From Myxococcus landrumus (GTDB taxonomy: Bacteria > Myxococcota > Myxococcia > Myxococcales > Myxococcaceae): a DNA stretch of 64,000 nucleotides. Under the pieces are notes generated by a model. That model was not told the origin of the DNA and did no database searches. It saw only the letters and a program-made list of their open reading frames with translations. The number at the start of each line of letters is the position of its first letter. Positions within the stretch are counted from its first letter, which is position 1. The stretch lies in contig NZ_CP071091.1 of NCBI RefSeq assembly GCF_017301635.1, positions 2,554,001 to 2,618,000 of the forward strand. Reading direction: 5' to 3'. The position numbers were made by a program, and so were the translations under genes. Shown here in pieces: positions 35,778 through 44,631 of this stretch.

Positions 35778-37115
35778 ATGGCTCCCGCCGGTCACGTCTA
35801 CGACGAAAATCCCTTCAGGCTCGAGAACCCATCCATCCTCGACATCGCTCCTCCCGAGCCCAAGTCGGTGGAGGAGACGGGGCTGAAGATGGGGTTGCTC
35901 TCGGATATCGCGCTGAAGTTCCTCTATTACGCGGGAACTGGCACGGGCATGGGCATCGCCGAGGAGATGTGCCTGCCCTGGCCCGGCGTCATCGAGCACG
36001 TGGTGGACTTCCTCGCCACGGAGAAGCTGGTGGACCTGAGGGGCGGCAAGGGCTTTGGCCGCGCGTCGGTGGAGTTCATCCTGACGGAGAAGGGCCGCGA
36101 GTACGCGCGCGACGCGCTGACGCGCACGACGTACGTGGGCCCCGCGCCCGTCCCCATCGAGCAGTACAACGCGCTCATCACCAGCCAGACCGAGGAGACG
36201 CCCGTCGTCAGCCAGGAGGAGCTGGTGGCGGCGCTCAGCCACCTCACCGTCCCCGCGGAGCTGATGGACAAGCTGGGCCCCGCGGTCAACTCCGGGCGCT
36301 CCCTGTTCCTCTACGGCCCGCCCGGCAACGGCAAGACGAGCCTCGCCGAGGCCGTCTCTCACATGTTCGGCGGCGAGGTCTTCATCCCGCACTGCCTGGA
36401 GATTGGAAATCAAATCATCCAGGTGCATGACCACCTGCTCCACACGCCCGTCGCGCTGGAGATGGGCCGCGACAGCGGCAGCCGCCGGCAGACCTTCGAG
36501 ATGGACAAGCGGTGGATGCTCTGCCGCAGGCCCGCCGTCGTCGTCGGCGGAGAGCTCACGCTGGAGACGCTGGACCTCATCTACTCGGAGAGCACCCGCT
36601 TCTACGAAGCCCCGTTCCAGGTGAAGGCCAACGGCGGCATGCTCCTCATCGACGACTTCGGCCGCCAGAAGGTCCACCCCACGGACCTGCTCAACCGCTG
36701 GATTGTCCCCCTGGAGAAGCGGGTCGACTTTCTCACCCTCCACACCGGTAAGAAGTTCGAAATCCCGTTTGATCAGCTTCTCGTCTTTTCCACGAATCTG
36801 GACCCGAAGGAGCTGGTGGACGAGGCCTTCCTTCGGCGCATCAAGTACAAAATCGAGGTCACCAACCCCGACGAGGAGTCGTACCGGGAGATCTTCCGCC
36901 GGGTGTGCGAGGCGGCGGGCATCCCCTACGTGGACCAGGCCGTCACCTACCTCGTCGAGCACTACTACAAGCCCCGGACGATGCAGCTTCGCGCCTGTCA
37001 TCCTCGGGATTTGGTGGGGCTCATCAAGGACGCCGCACGCTACCGGCAGATTCCGCCCGCCCTGTCCAAGGATCTGCTCGACCAGGCGTGCGAGGTCTTC
37101 CTCGTCAATCTCTAG
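35778..37115 (+). CDS. AAA ATPase with winged-helix-like N-terminal region
   Basis: 445 residues. The N-terminal 115 residues (CLPWPGVIEHVVDFLATEKLV ... LTEKGREYARDAL) look like a winged-helix domain. A conserved-looking linker TYVGPAPVPIEQYN leads into the AAA core with Walker A GPPGNGKTS (180-188), Walker B MLLIDDFGR and sensor LVFSTNLDPKELVDEAFLRR. No signal or membrane segment. The next gene, 116 nt downstream and same strand, encodes a degenerate Fic protein; the two may work together. Precise role unknown. Confidence 0.85.
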   Translation: MAPAGHVYDENPFRLENPSILDIAPPEPKSVEETGLKMGLLSDIALKFLYYAGTGTGMGIAEEMCLPWPGVIEHVVDFLATEKLVDLRGGKGFGRASVEFILTEKGREYARDALTRTTYVGPAPVPIEQYNALITSQTEETPVVSQEELVAALSHLTVPAELMDKLGPAVNSGRSLFLYGPPGNGKTSLAEAVSHMFGGEVFIPHCLEIGNQIIQVHDHLLHTPVALEMGRDSGSRRQTFEMDKRWMLCRRPAVVVGGELTLETLDLIYSESTRFYEAPFQVKANGGMLLIDDFGRQKVHPTDLLNRWIVPLEKRVDFLTLHTGKKFEIPFDQLLVFSTNLDPKELVDEAFLRRIKYKIEVTNPDEESYREIFRRVCEAAGIPYVDQAVTYLVEHYYKPRTMQLRACHPRDLVGLIKDAARYRQIPPALSKDLLDQACEVFLVNL

Positions 37116-37231
37116 CCGGAATTCGTTGTTACAACCGTGCGGAATTTCTAGAATCCGCGTGCCGTTGTTTCGCTCGGCCGCACGCCAATGGCCACCCTTG
37201 CGGGGCCCGGCGCAAGAAGGAGCCGCAGTCC

Positions 37232-38074
37232 GTGAAGGAACGCTACCAGGACATCGACGAGAAGAACGAGGCGCTGCGCGAGTACCTCGAGATCTACAAG
37301 GACAAGCAGCCGGCGCGTGAGTTCCTCGAGCGGTTCGAGATGTCGTGGATCTACCACGACGCCGCGTTGGAAGGCGTGGTCTACACCCATCAGGAGTTGA
37401 TGGCGGCCCTGTATCCCGGACGCACCAGCGCCGAGGCCTCCATGATTCCGGTGGTGCTCGAGATTCGGAATCACAAGGCCGTCTGCGACTTCATTCGTGA
37501 GGAAGCAGCGGGCGCCAAGAAGCAGGCGCAAATCACGCTCACCACCATCAAACGCATGCACGACCTCTTCCTCGGCAACACGCCCGAGGCACTGGCCGAG
37601 CGCGCGCGCATGGAGCGCCGGGAGCGCACCGAGAAGGAGCTCGCCAAGGAGCGCGAGCGTTCGGGGCTGCGCAAGGACATGCCGCTGCACCGCACGTACT
37701 TCCACGACATCCACCAGCCCGCGAAGATCCAACCCGCGCTGGAGAAGCTCGTGGACTACACGGCCAGCGCCGAGTTCCGCGAGTTCCACCCCATCAAGCA
37801 GGCCGCGACGGTGCAGCACAACTTCCTGCAGATCTTCCCGTTCACGGAGCACAGCGGGAAGGTGGGTCGCATGTGCAGCAACCTCATCCTGCTGCGCAAC
37901 GGGTACATGCCCGCCGTCATCCACTCCATCGACCGGCAGCGCTACTACGAGTGCTTCCGGGGCCCCGCGGCGCAGTTCCGCACGGTGCTGATGGACGCGA
38001 TGGAGAACTCGCTGGACAACGGCGTCAAGTACTTCCGGGACCTGGGTCGCAAGTACAAGGCCATCAACAACTAG
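37232..38074 (+). CDS. Fic-fold protein lacking the catalytic histidine
   Basis: 280 residues from GTG 37232 (AAGGAG upstream). The helical Fic core is clear: FHPIKQAATVQHNFLQI, then the loop FPFTEHSGKVGR (202-213) and NLILLRNGYMPAVI. Active Fic AMP-transferases have HPFx(D/E)GN(G)R; here His is Phe202, Gly is His207 and Asn is Ser208, so classic AMPylation is unlikely. An upstream DAALEG (residues 43-48) resembles the class II inhibitory helix. A charged Arg/Glu insertion (125-147) is a probable coiled coil. It follows an AAA ATPase gene. It may be a pseudoenzyme or catalyse something else. Confidence 0.82.
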   Translation: MKERYQDIDEKNEALREYLEIYKDKQPAREFLERFEMSWIYHDAALEGVVYTHQELMAALYPGRTSAEASMIPVVLEIRNHKAVCDFIREEAAGAKKQAQITLTTIKRMHDLFLGNTPEALAERARMERRERTEKELAKERERSGLRKDMPLHRTYFHDIHQPAKIQPALEKLVDYTASAEFREFHPIKQAATVQHNFLQIFPFTEHSGKVGRMCSNLILLRNGYMPAVIHSIDRQRYYECFRGPAAQFRTVLMDAMENSLDNGVKYFRDLGRKYKAINN

Positions 38075-38087
38075 CGAACCCGCGTGA

Positions 38088-38123
38088 GAGCGAGAAGGCG
38101 TCCGGGCACACGGCCTTCCGCTC
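38088..38123 (+). terminator. possible hairpin after the Fic gene
   Basis: GAGCG-ag-AAGGC pairs with GCCTT-c-CGCTC around a 13-nt loop, giving a 10-bp interrupted stem 14 nt after the stop. Confidence 0.4.
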
Positions 38124-38247
38124 CCGCGTGAAGGTCTGGGGGGGCGTTTGCAACATTGGTGTGCGGGAGACACCCCGCCCTCAATGTCGAGGAGACAACA
38201 TCCGGCATCTCGAAACTGGGTGCCGGAGGAAGTAAAGAAGACCATCC

Positions 38248-39366
38248 ATGCCCGTGACTCAGTCCTTCAACAGCCGCCGTACCCAGGGAGCCGGGGGCGA
38301 GCTGACGGAGCCTCCGCCACCACGTCTGGCCCTCTTGTCGGCTCGCGACAAGCTGGAGCGACTGCTCCAGGTGGCGAAGGGGCATCGCAAGGCGCTCATC
38401 CTCACCCACGACAATCCTGATCCGGACTCGCTGGCGGCCGCCGTGGCGCTCGCCCACCTGCTGGAGCGCCGGGCGGACGTGGAAGCGCATGTGGGCTACG
38501 GGGGCATCATCGGCCGGGCGGAGAACATCGCCTTCGTGAAGGTGCTGCGGCTGCCCGTGTCACACGTGTCGCAGATCGACTTCGACGAGTACGACCTCTT
38601 CGGCCTGGTGGATACGCAGCCCAAGGTGGGCAACCACTCGTTGCCCTCACGGCTGGAGGCGCAGCTCGTGGTGGACCATCACCCGCTGCGGGAGGAGAGC
38701 CTGTCCGCGCCCTTCGCGGACGTGGGCGGTGACTTCGGCGCCACGTCCACCATGCTGGTGGAGTACCTGCGGGCCGCGCGCGTGGAGCCCTCGGTCGAGG
38801 TGGCCACGGCGCTGTTCTACGGCATCAAGGCGGACACGCGAGACCTGGGCCGCGAGACGACGCAGACGGACATCGACAGCTACCTGTGGCTGTTTCCGCG
38901 CATGGACAAGTCGATGCTCGCGCAGATCGAGCACCCCGAGCTACCGGCGCGCTACTTCCAGCTGTACCACACGGCTTTCGAGCGGGCGAAGGTGTACGGC
39001 ACCGCCATCGTCACCGACCTGGAGGAGGTCTACTCCCCGGACATGGTGGCGGAAGTCGCCGAGCGGTTGATGTTCCTCGAGGGCACCAAGTGGTCGCTCG
39101 CCTTCGGAACGTACCGCAACCAGCTCTACTTCAGCTTGCGTGTGAAGGACCGGCGGATGAACGCGGGCCGGCTCATCCGCGAGATCTTCGAGGACTACGG
39201 CGGCTCGTCCGGAGGCCACGGCAGCATGGCGGGCGCGCGACTGCCCTTGTCTGGCAAGGCGGCACAACGCAAGGCGCTCAAGCGCGAGCTGGTGAGCCGC
39301 TTCCTCGATGCCTTCGGCGTCTCGGACGAACGTCCCGTGTCGCTGCTCTCCGCGCAGGACGCGTGA
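38248..39366 (+). CDS. DHH-family phosphoesterase (NrnA-like)
   Basis: 372 residues. Motif I THDNPDPDS (53-61), the DTQ motif, VVDHHP (DHH), and the C-terminal DHHA1 glycine motif GGHGSMAGA are all present, so it should be an active Mn-dependent phosphoesterase. NrnA-type enzymes degrade nano-RNA and 3'-phosphoadenosine 5'-phosphate; a c-di-AMP phosphodiesterase role is another possibility. Its stop overlaps the start of the cysteine desulfurase gene as GTGA, implying translational coupling and perhaps a shared sulfur theme (PAP is a by-product of sulfate assimilation). Confidence 0.9.
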   Translation: MPVTQSFNSRRTQGAGGELTEPPPPRLALLSARDKLERLLQVAKGHRKALILTHDNPDPDSLAAAVALAHLLERRADVEAHVGYGGIIGRAENIAFVKVLRLPVSHVSQIDFDEYDLFGLVDTQPKVGNHSLPSRLEAQLVVDHHPLREESLSAPFADVGGDFGATSTMLVEYLRAARVEPSVEVATALFYGIKADTRDLGRETTQTDIDSYLWLFPRMDKSMLAQIEHPELPARYFQLYHTAFERAKVYGTAIVTDLEEVYSPDMVAEVAERLMFLEGTKWSLAFGTYRNQLYFSLRVKDRRMNAGRLIREIFEDYGGSSGGHGSMAGARLPLSGKAAQRKALKRELVSRFLDAFGVSDERPVSLLSAQDA

Positions 39367-40508
39367 TCTACTGGGACTACAACGCCGCCGCGCCGGTCCG
39401 GCCGGAGGTCGCCTCGCTGCTCGCGCGCGCCTTCTCACAAGGGGGCCATGGCAACGCGTCCAGCGTCCACGCCGCGGGCCGCGAGGCTCGCGCGCGACTC
39501 GATGCCGCCCGTGCCCGCGTGGCGCGAGTGCTGGGCTGTGAGCCGAAGGAGATCTGCTTCACCAGCTCCGGAAGCGAGGCGGATGCGCTGGCGCTCGTGG
39601 GCGCGTGGCATGCGCGTCCGTCGCCTGAGCGGCGCAAGCTGGTGACGACGGCGGTGGAGCACCCTGCCCTGCTGGGCGCGGCGGCCCAGCTCGAGCGTGA
39701 GGGCGCCCAGGTCATTCGCGTGGCCCCCGGCCCGGATGGCCGCGTGCGTGCGGAGGAGCTGCTCGCGGCGCTGACGCCGGACACAGCCCTGTGCTCGCTG
39801 ATGTGGGCCAACAACGAGACGGGCGTGGTGCAGCCCGCGGCGGAAGTGGCGCGCGCGTGCCGTCAGCGCGGCGTGCTCTTCCACACCGACGCGGTGCAGG
39901 CCGCGGGCAAGGTGCCGCTGTCGCTGCGCGAGGTGGACGCGGACCTCCTGTCGCTCTCGGCGCACAAGTTCGGAGGCCCCTCCGGCGCGGGCGTGCTGGT
40001 GGTGCGCAAGGGCGTGGACATGCGGGCGCTGGTCCCCGGCCATCAGGAAGCGGGCCTGCGGGGGGGGACCCAGAACATCCCTCACGCGGAGGCGTTCGCC
40101 CTCGCGTTGGAGCTGGCCACCCGCGAGCAGCCTTCGCTGGCCGAGCGCGTGGGCGCGCTGCGGGATGACTTCGAGCGGGCGGTGCTCGAGTGCGTGCCCG
40201 GGGTGATGGTGAACGGTGCGGGCGCGCCCCGCGTGCCCAACACCAGCAACCTGCGCTTCGACGGCGTGGAGGGCGAGGCCCTGCTCATCGCGCTGGACCT
40301 GGAGGGCATCTGCGTCTCGATGGGCGCGGCCTGCGCATCGGGCACGCTGACGCCGTCGCATGTGCTCAGGGCCATGGGGCTGACTCCGGCCCAGGCGCGT
40401 GGATGTCTGCGCTTCAGCCTGGGACCCGACACTCACGTGGAAGATGTGAGGTGCGTCGTCGACGCACTCCGCCGCCACGTCCCCTCGGTACGCGCGCTCA
40501 CGGCGTAG
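39363..40508 (+). CDS. cysteine desulfurase (NifS/IscS family)
   Basis: 381 residues from GTG 39363. PLP Lys202 in SAHKFGGPSGAG, persulfide Cys324 in GAACASGTLTPSHVLRAMG, and the NifS N-terminal VIYWDYNAAAPV. It removes sulfur from cysteine for Fe-S cluster or thionucleoside synthesis. No iscU/iscA or mnmA gene is adjacent. The start is set by the 4-bp GTGA overlap with the DHH gene; a long upstream open frame is a shadow of that gene. The persulfide loop is of the longer, group I (IscS/NifS) kind. Confidence 0.93.
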   Translation: MIYWDYNAAAPVRPEVASLLARAFSQGGHGNASSVHAAGREARARLDAARARVARVLGCEPKEICFTSSGSEADALALVGAWHARPSPERRKLVTTAVEHPALLGAAAQLEREGAQVIRVAPGPDGRVRAEELLAALTPDTALCSLMWANNETGVVQPAAEVARACRQRGVLFHTDAVQAAGKVPLSLREVDADLLSLSAHKFGGPSGAGVLVVRKGVDMRALVPGHQEAGLRGGTQNIPHAEAFALALELATREQPSLAERVGALRDDFERAVLECVPGVMVNGAGAPRVPNTSNLRFDGVEGEALLIALDLEGICVSMGAACASGTLTPSHVLRAMGLTPAQARGCLRFSLGPDTHVEDVRCVVDALRRHVPSVRALTA

Positions 40509-40517
40509 CCCCACCCA

Positions 40518-40536
40518 CAGGCTCCGAGGGAGCCTG
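40518..40536 (+). terminator. hairpin after the cysteine desulfurase gene
   Basis: CAGGCTCC / GGAGCCTG, a perfect 8-bp stem with a GAG loop, 9 nt past the stop. Confidence 0.6.
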
Positions 40537-40704
40537 CACCCGCGTTTCACATCACGACGCTAGGACCCGGGTGTGAGCCGGCGCACCGCGAGCATCCGCC
40601 TGTGAATCCCGACCGCCCCTTCGGGGCATGGCTGCTTGAACAAAGCGGGCCCGGTGAAAACATCCTCTCGCAATAGATAGACCGACCCACCGGGGGGACG
40701 AGAC

Positions 40705-42225
40705 ATGGTGCAGGGTTCGACGGGGCTGAGGTTCCTGAGAAGTCATTTCGTGGTGCTCATCTCCACGCTCGCGCTGGCCTGTGGCCCTGGTTCGGAGGAA
40801 CCACGTCCCACCCTCTCGAGGAGTGCCCTCGAAAGCGAGGCACTGGACGAAGAAGCCGAGCCGCTCGGCGCGAAGGAGACGTTCCGGAGCAAGTGCCCCA
40901 CCGCCGCCAACGCCACGGGCCCCACGCTCCACGTCGCGAACAAGGGTCCGCGCAATCCCAGCGAGCCCCTGGGCTCCAGCAGCAATCCCTTCCCCACCAT
41001 CATGGACGCGGTGACGGCCGCGCTGCCGGGCACCGTCATCCAGGTTCGCGCGGGGACCTACTCCGAGCAGCTCACCATCAACGCCTTGAAGGCACGCCCA
41101 GGCACGGCCACCGCGCCCATCGTCCTGCGAGGAGAGCAACCCACCAGGCCTCGCATCGTCCCCAGCGGAACGGACGTGGGGAGCCTGCTGGTGTTGAGCC
41201 AGCCGTACTGGATCGTCGAGTCCCTGGACATCGACGTCCAGGGGCGACCGTCCTTCGGCGCGCTCTTCGAGGGAACCACCCGCTGCTCACAACTCTCCGA
41301 CTCCATGCTCCACGGAGGCCGCGCCGGCGGAGGTGTCGTCGTCAGCGACGCGAACACCGTGCTCATCGAGGGCAATGAGATTCACGACTTCTCTCGCACG
41401 GGCCAGGACTCCCACGGGGTGGCGGTGAAGGGAACCTCGCGTCAGGTCTACCTCGTGGAGAACACCATTCACGATGCCTCGGGTGACGCCGTGCAGTGCC
41501 AGCCCAGCGACGGCCGGCCCACCGAGCTCTTCATCGAGCACAACCAGATGTATGACTGCGGAGAGAACGGCATCGACGTCAAGGCGTGCGACAACCTCGC
41601 CATCACGTCCAACGTCCTCTTCCGCTTCCCCAACCTCGTGCGATTCCCGTGGCAGGCGACGACCTCCGCGGCCGAGGCCATCCTGGTGCACGAAGACGCG
41701 ACGAACATCGAGATCGCCGGCAACCTCATCTTCATGGCCGGACGAGGCATCTCCGTCGGAGGGCTCGCGCCCGTGGACAATCCGGTCAACGTGGTGATTC
41801 GCGGCAACATGGTGATGGACATCTACAACTTCGCGAACCGGGGCAACGGCCAGGGCATCCGCGTGGCGAAGGCGCGCGGCGTCCGCGTGGTGGGCAATCA
41901 CATCGAGCGGACAGCGGACTCCGGCCTGCGGCTGGCGGCGGACGAGCCGCTCGTCGTCTCGGACATGTCCGTCTTCGACAATACGCTTCGCGACATGACC
42001 AGCTTCGTGAAGCTGGGACGCGCCACGGCCCGGCCCGGGCTGAAGATGGACCGCAACCGCTACGAGGGCATCACCGGCAAGTTCAGCGCCTTTGGCCTGG
42101 TGTCCGAAGGGGAGTTCGATGTCTGGCGCAGCAAGCTGCAACAACACGGGCTGGAGCAGGGCTCGGTGCGAGTCCTCAGCGGCTCGGGAGCCCCCCTGCC
42201 CCTACCAGCGCTGCTCGGGAAGTGA
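40705..42225 (+). CDS. right-handed beta-helix lipoprotein
   Basis: 506 residues. Lipoprotein signal ending ALAC (residues 22-25) and an acidic linker. From about residue 85 a parallel beta-helix begins with PFPTIMDAVTAALPGTVIQVRAGTY (DUF1565-like start), followed by repeating turns such as ANTVLIEGNEIHDFS, RQVYLVENTIHDAS, ELFIEHNQMYDC and NIEIAGNLIFMA. These folds typically bind or cleave polysaccharide; no lyase catalytic set is identifiable. A GGGGGGAC purine stretch precedes the ATG. Probably surface-exposed. Confidence 0.87.
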   Translation: MVQGSTGLRFLRSHFVVLISTLALACGPGSEEPRPTLSRSALESEALDEEAEPLGAKETFRSKCPTAANATGPTLHVANKGPRNPSEPLGSSSNPFPTIMDAVTAALPGTVIQVRAGTYSEQLTINALKARPGTATAPIVLRGEQPTRPRIVPSGTDVGSLLVLSQPYWIVESLDIDVQGRPSFGALFEGTTRCSQLSDSMLHGGRAGGGVVVSDANTVLIEGNEIHDFSRTGQDSHGVAVKGTSRQVYLVENTIHDASGDAVQCQPSDGRPTELFIEHNQMYDCGENGIDVKACDNLAITSNVLFRFPNLVRFPWQATTSAAEAILVHEDATNIEIAGNLIFMAGRGISVGGLAPVDNPVNVVIRGNMVMDIYNFANRGNGQGIRVAKARGVRVVGNHIERTADSGLRLAADEPLVVSDMSVFDNTLRDMTSFVKLGRATARPGLKMDRNRYEGITGKFSAFGLVSEGEFDVWRSKLQQHGLEQGSVRVLSGSGAPLPLPALLGK

Positions 42226-42384
42226 CTTCTCGCGCACCTCCGGGTCGGGCTGCCCATACCCGGGCATCCCGTCCTCGCGGGCCTCGTCCTGCTTGGGAGG
42301 CAAGCGAGGTGGAACACTTCCACGCGTCCGGCGCTCGGGCGCGGACTCTTCGGGTTGGGGGGATGGGGGCTGCTGGGTGGCCAT
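42202..42384 (-). CDS. small Pro/Glu/Arg-rich protein of unknown function
   Basis: 60 residues, MATQQPPSPQPEESAPERR to KSLPEQRW, hydrophilic and likely disordered. A GAGGAG sits ideally upstream of the ATG. Its 3' end overlaps the convergent beta-helix gene by 24 nt. The strong ribosome site is the main evidence. Confidence 0.5.
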   Translation of the reverse strand: MATQQPPSPQPEESAPERRTRGSVPPRLPPKQDEAREDGMPGYGQPDPEVREKSLPEQRW

Positions 42385-42496
42385 GATGCTCCTCGACGAG
42401 ACACGCCGCTTCGCGTGCATGAGGAGAAGGTCACCATCTCCAAGGCCTCACGGGACTGGTGACGGCGCGCGCGCGGACGAGCGCATGCTCCGTCCC

Positions 42497-43519
42497 CTAC
42501 TCCGCGCGCGAAGCCCCGGACGGCGTCGACGGAGGAGTCCCCGCGCCCGTGCCCGACGAGGACGAAGTCGCGGCGGGAACATCATCACTGGCGCCGAACA
42601 GCCCGCGCACCACCGCGGCGATGGCCAGCGGCGTGCCCACGCGCTCGTCGTAGTGCGGCGCGAGCGCCTGCGCGAAGGACTCTGCCGAGGGGAACCGGTC
42701 CTCGGGACGCGCCGAGAACGCACGGCGAACCACGTCCTCGAGCGCCTGGGGCACATCCGGACGCAGCTCGCGCAGCGGCCGATAGCTCCGGGAGCGGATG
42801 GCGTGGAACACCTCATCGGGCGTGGTGCCGGTAAAGGGGCGCTCCAGCGTCAGGAGCTCGTACAGGACGACCGTCGCCGCCCACAGGTCCGCCACGGGGC
42901 TGACCTCGCCCAGCAGCGACTCCGGAGACAGGTAGTAGGGCTTGCCCAGCACCTCTCCGCCCTGGAGCTTGCCGTCCACCAGCACGCGGGAGACGCCGAA
43001 GTCGCCCAGCTTGATTTCGCCCACGCGCGAGATGAAGAGGTTGGACGGCGATACATCGCAGTGGACGATGCCCAGCGGCTCTCCCTGCGGCCCGGTGGCC
43101 GAGTGCGCGTACGCGAGCGCCTCCAGCAACACCTTCCCCAGGTACACCGCGAAGTCCAACGGGAGCGGGATGCCGCGCACCTTGCAGCGGCGGAGTATCT
43201 GGCCCAGGTCGCGGCCATCCACCAGCTCCATCACGATGAAGTAGATGCCCTCCAGCTCTCCCGCATCCAGCACCGTCACGATGTTGGGATGGTGCAGCTG
43301 CTTGGAGAGCTGCGCCTCGCGCGAGAACAACGAGACAGACTCCGGGTCCGCCGTCAGCGCGGGCAACAGCCGCTTGAGGGCGACGGTCCACCCCTCACGA
43401 GCCCCCGCGAGCACCTTCGCCCGGTACACCTCCGCCATGCCGCCCTTGCCGAGCACGGAGACGATTTCGTAGTGGCCGAAGACCCGCTGAGTCCTCGGAG
43501 GAGAAGGCATCTGGCTCAC
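42497..43519 (-). CDS. Hanks-type serine/threonine protein kinase
   Basis: About 340 residues. Gly-rich loop LGKGGMAEVYRAK, Lys49 in VALKRLL, catalytic loop IVHCDVSPSNLF (His153-Cys-Asp155; Cys replaces the Arg of HRD, so probably not regulated by activation-loop phosphorylation in the usual way), DFG at 173-175, and PYYLSPE for the APE motif. The C-terminal 55 residues are Ser/Thr/Gly-rich with no membrane helix, so it is cytoplasmic. The GTG start overlaps the upstream stop as GTGA; ATG 43510 is an alternative. Coupling suggests the TPR protein encoded before it is a partner or shares its regulation. Confidence 0.92.
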   Translation of the reverse strand: MSQMPSPPRTQRVFGHYEIVSVLGKGGMAEVYRAKVLAGAREGWTVALKRLLPALTADPESVSLFSREAQLSKQLHHPNIVTVLDAGELEGIYFIVMELVDGRDLGQILRRCKVRGIPLPLDFAVYLGKVLLEALAYAHSATGPQGEPLGIVHCDVSPSNLFISRVGEIKLGDFGVSRVLVDGKLQGGEVLGKPYYLSPESLLGEVSPVADLWAATVVLYELLTLERPFTGTTPDEVFHAIRSRSYRPLRELRPDVPQALEDVVRRAFSARPEDRFPSAESFAQALAPHYDERVGTPLAIAAVVRGLFGASDDVPAATSSSSGTGAGTPPSTPSGASRAE

Positions 43520-44502
43520 GGGCTCGGACTTCCAGCTCCTGCCGCCTCGCGACCCGGCGCGCGCTTGCGATTCTTCATCTGCTTCTGCGCCAGCTCGATG
43601 TCGCCCGCCAGGGCCTTCACCAGCGCCTCTTCCCAGGGCTTGGGATTCTCCGGCGACCAGTTCAGCTCCAGCGCCTTGCGCAGCAACCTCTGGACGCCGC
43701 CGCCATCTCCCTGCTGGTCGGCCACGTAGGCCTGCCAGGCGTAGACGTCGGGACGCGAGGAAGGCACCGGGCGGATGCGCGACAGGGCCTCCTGAGCCTT
43801 GCTGGGATAGCCCAGTCCCAAGTGGATTGCGGCCATGCCCACGAGCGCGTCGATATCCTGAGGGTTCGCGCCCAGCGCGGCCTCGAAGCGGCCTCGTGCG
43901 AACTCCCACTTGTTCGGCGACTTCCCGGCCAGGAACAGCAGGCCCTGGTCCACGGGCCCCGGGCCGCTGGGCGCGGCGCGAGTCTCGGAGCCCTTCGGCT
44001 CCGCCGGGTCCTCCTCGTCCGCGACGGCCGGGGCAGCCCCGCGCCCTCCGAGCGCGCCATCCTTCGCGGCGTCATCCTCGGACTCGCCCGAGCCGCCCGT
44101 GCTCCGCAGGAACAGGACGAAATCCTTCAGGCCCGGCGAGTGACACCCCTTCGGGAGACGGACTCGCGCGGAGAGCACGCCCGACTGGGGATTGTAGGTG
44201 GCCAGCGTCGGGAAGGACCGGGCTCCGACACACTCTGGCACTCCAGAGAGACAGACCTGGAGCGTGGCGACCAGCACGTTGCCCTGGAACTCCCCGGAGA
44301 GCACTTCCGTGCCCGCCGGGAACTTGCAGCCACCTCCAGAGCCAGCGGAGGTGCCGACCAGGCGGTCGCCCTCCATGTGCAGCTCCACCTGTCCGTAGGT
44401 ATCCCCCACGTAGGAGCCAGAAAGCTTCGGACCCGCCCAGGCGAGGCCGGAGGTGACGGAAAGAGCCGTCACGAGTCCCTTGTTTAGAAGCGAGGGCGGC
44501 AT
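43516..44502 (-). CDS. secreted protein with C-terminal TPR-like repeats
   Basis: 328 residues. Signal peptide (residues 1-23, cleaved after AWA), an N-terminal beta-rich domain with four cysteines (to about 130), an acidic Ala/Pro/Glu linker, and C-terminal TPR-like helices (FARGRFEAALGANPQDIDALVGMA). Predicted periplasmic. It is translationally coupled to a cytoplasmic kinase, an unusual pairing of compartments. No family recognised for the N-terminal domain. Confidence 0.8.
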   Translation of the reverse strand: MPPSLLNKGLVTALSVTSGLAWAGPKLSGSYVGDTYGQVELHMEGDRLVGTSAGSGGGCKFPAGTEVLSGEFQGNVLVATLQVCLSGVPECVGARSFPTLATYNPQSGVLSARVRLPKGCHSPGLKDFVLFLRSTGGSGESEDDAAKDGALGGRGAAPAVADEEDPAEPKGSETRAAPSGPGPVDQGLLFLAGKSPNKWEFARGRFEAALGANPQDIDALVGMAAIHLGLGYPSKAQEALSRIRPVPSSRPDVYAWQAYVADQQGDGGGVQRLLRKALELNWSPENPKPWEEALVKALAGDIELAQKQMKNRKRAPGREAAGAGSPSP

Positions 44503-44529
44503 GTGCGGGGTGTGGGGGTCTCCATCATA

Positions 44530-44546
44530 GGTGGGCCACGCCCACC
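44530..44546. repeat. inverted repeat between the TPR gene and 6S promoter
   Basis: GGTGGGC-CAC-GCCCACC, a perfect 7-bp arm palindrome with a 3-nt centre, lying 28 nt before the TPR gene start and 22 nt before the 6S -35. It could be an operator for the divergent pair. Confidence 0.45.
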
Positions 44547-44567
44547 TTGTAAACGCGCGAGGATGCC

Positions 44568-44596
44568 TTGACCCCGCTGACTCCCCTCCTTATCAT
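44568..44596 (+). promoter_or_regulatory. sigma70 promoter of the 6S RNA gene
   Basis: TTGACC (44568-44573), 17-bp spacer, TATCAT (44591-44596); initiation expected near 44603. This is the best-matching promoter in the window. Confidence 0.7.
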
Positions 44597-44631
44597 TTCA
44601 AAAGGTCGTCACGGTTTTTCTCAGTCATTTC

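Noticed and set aside
37232..38074. Fic-Doc toxin-antitoxin module
   Set aside because: The Fic loop lacks catalytic residues and no small antitoxin gene is adjacent.
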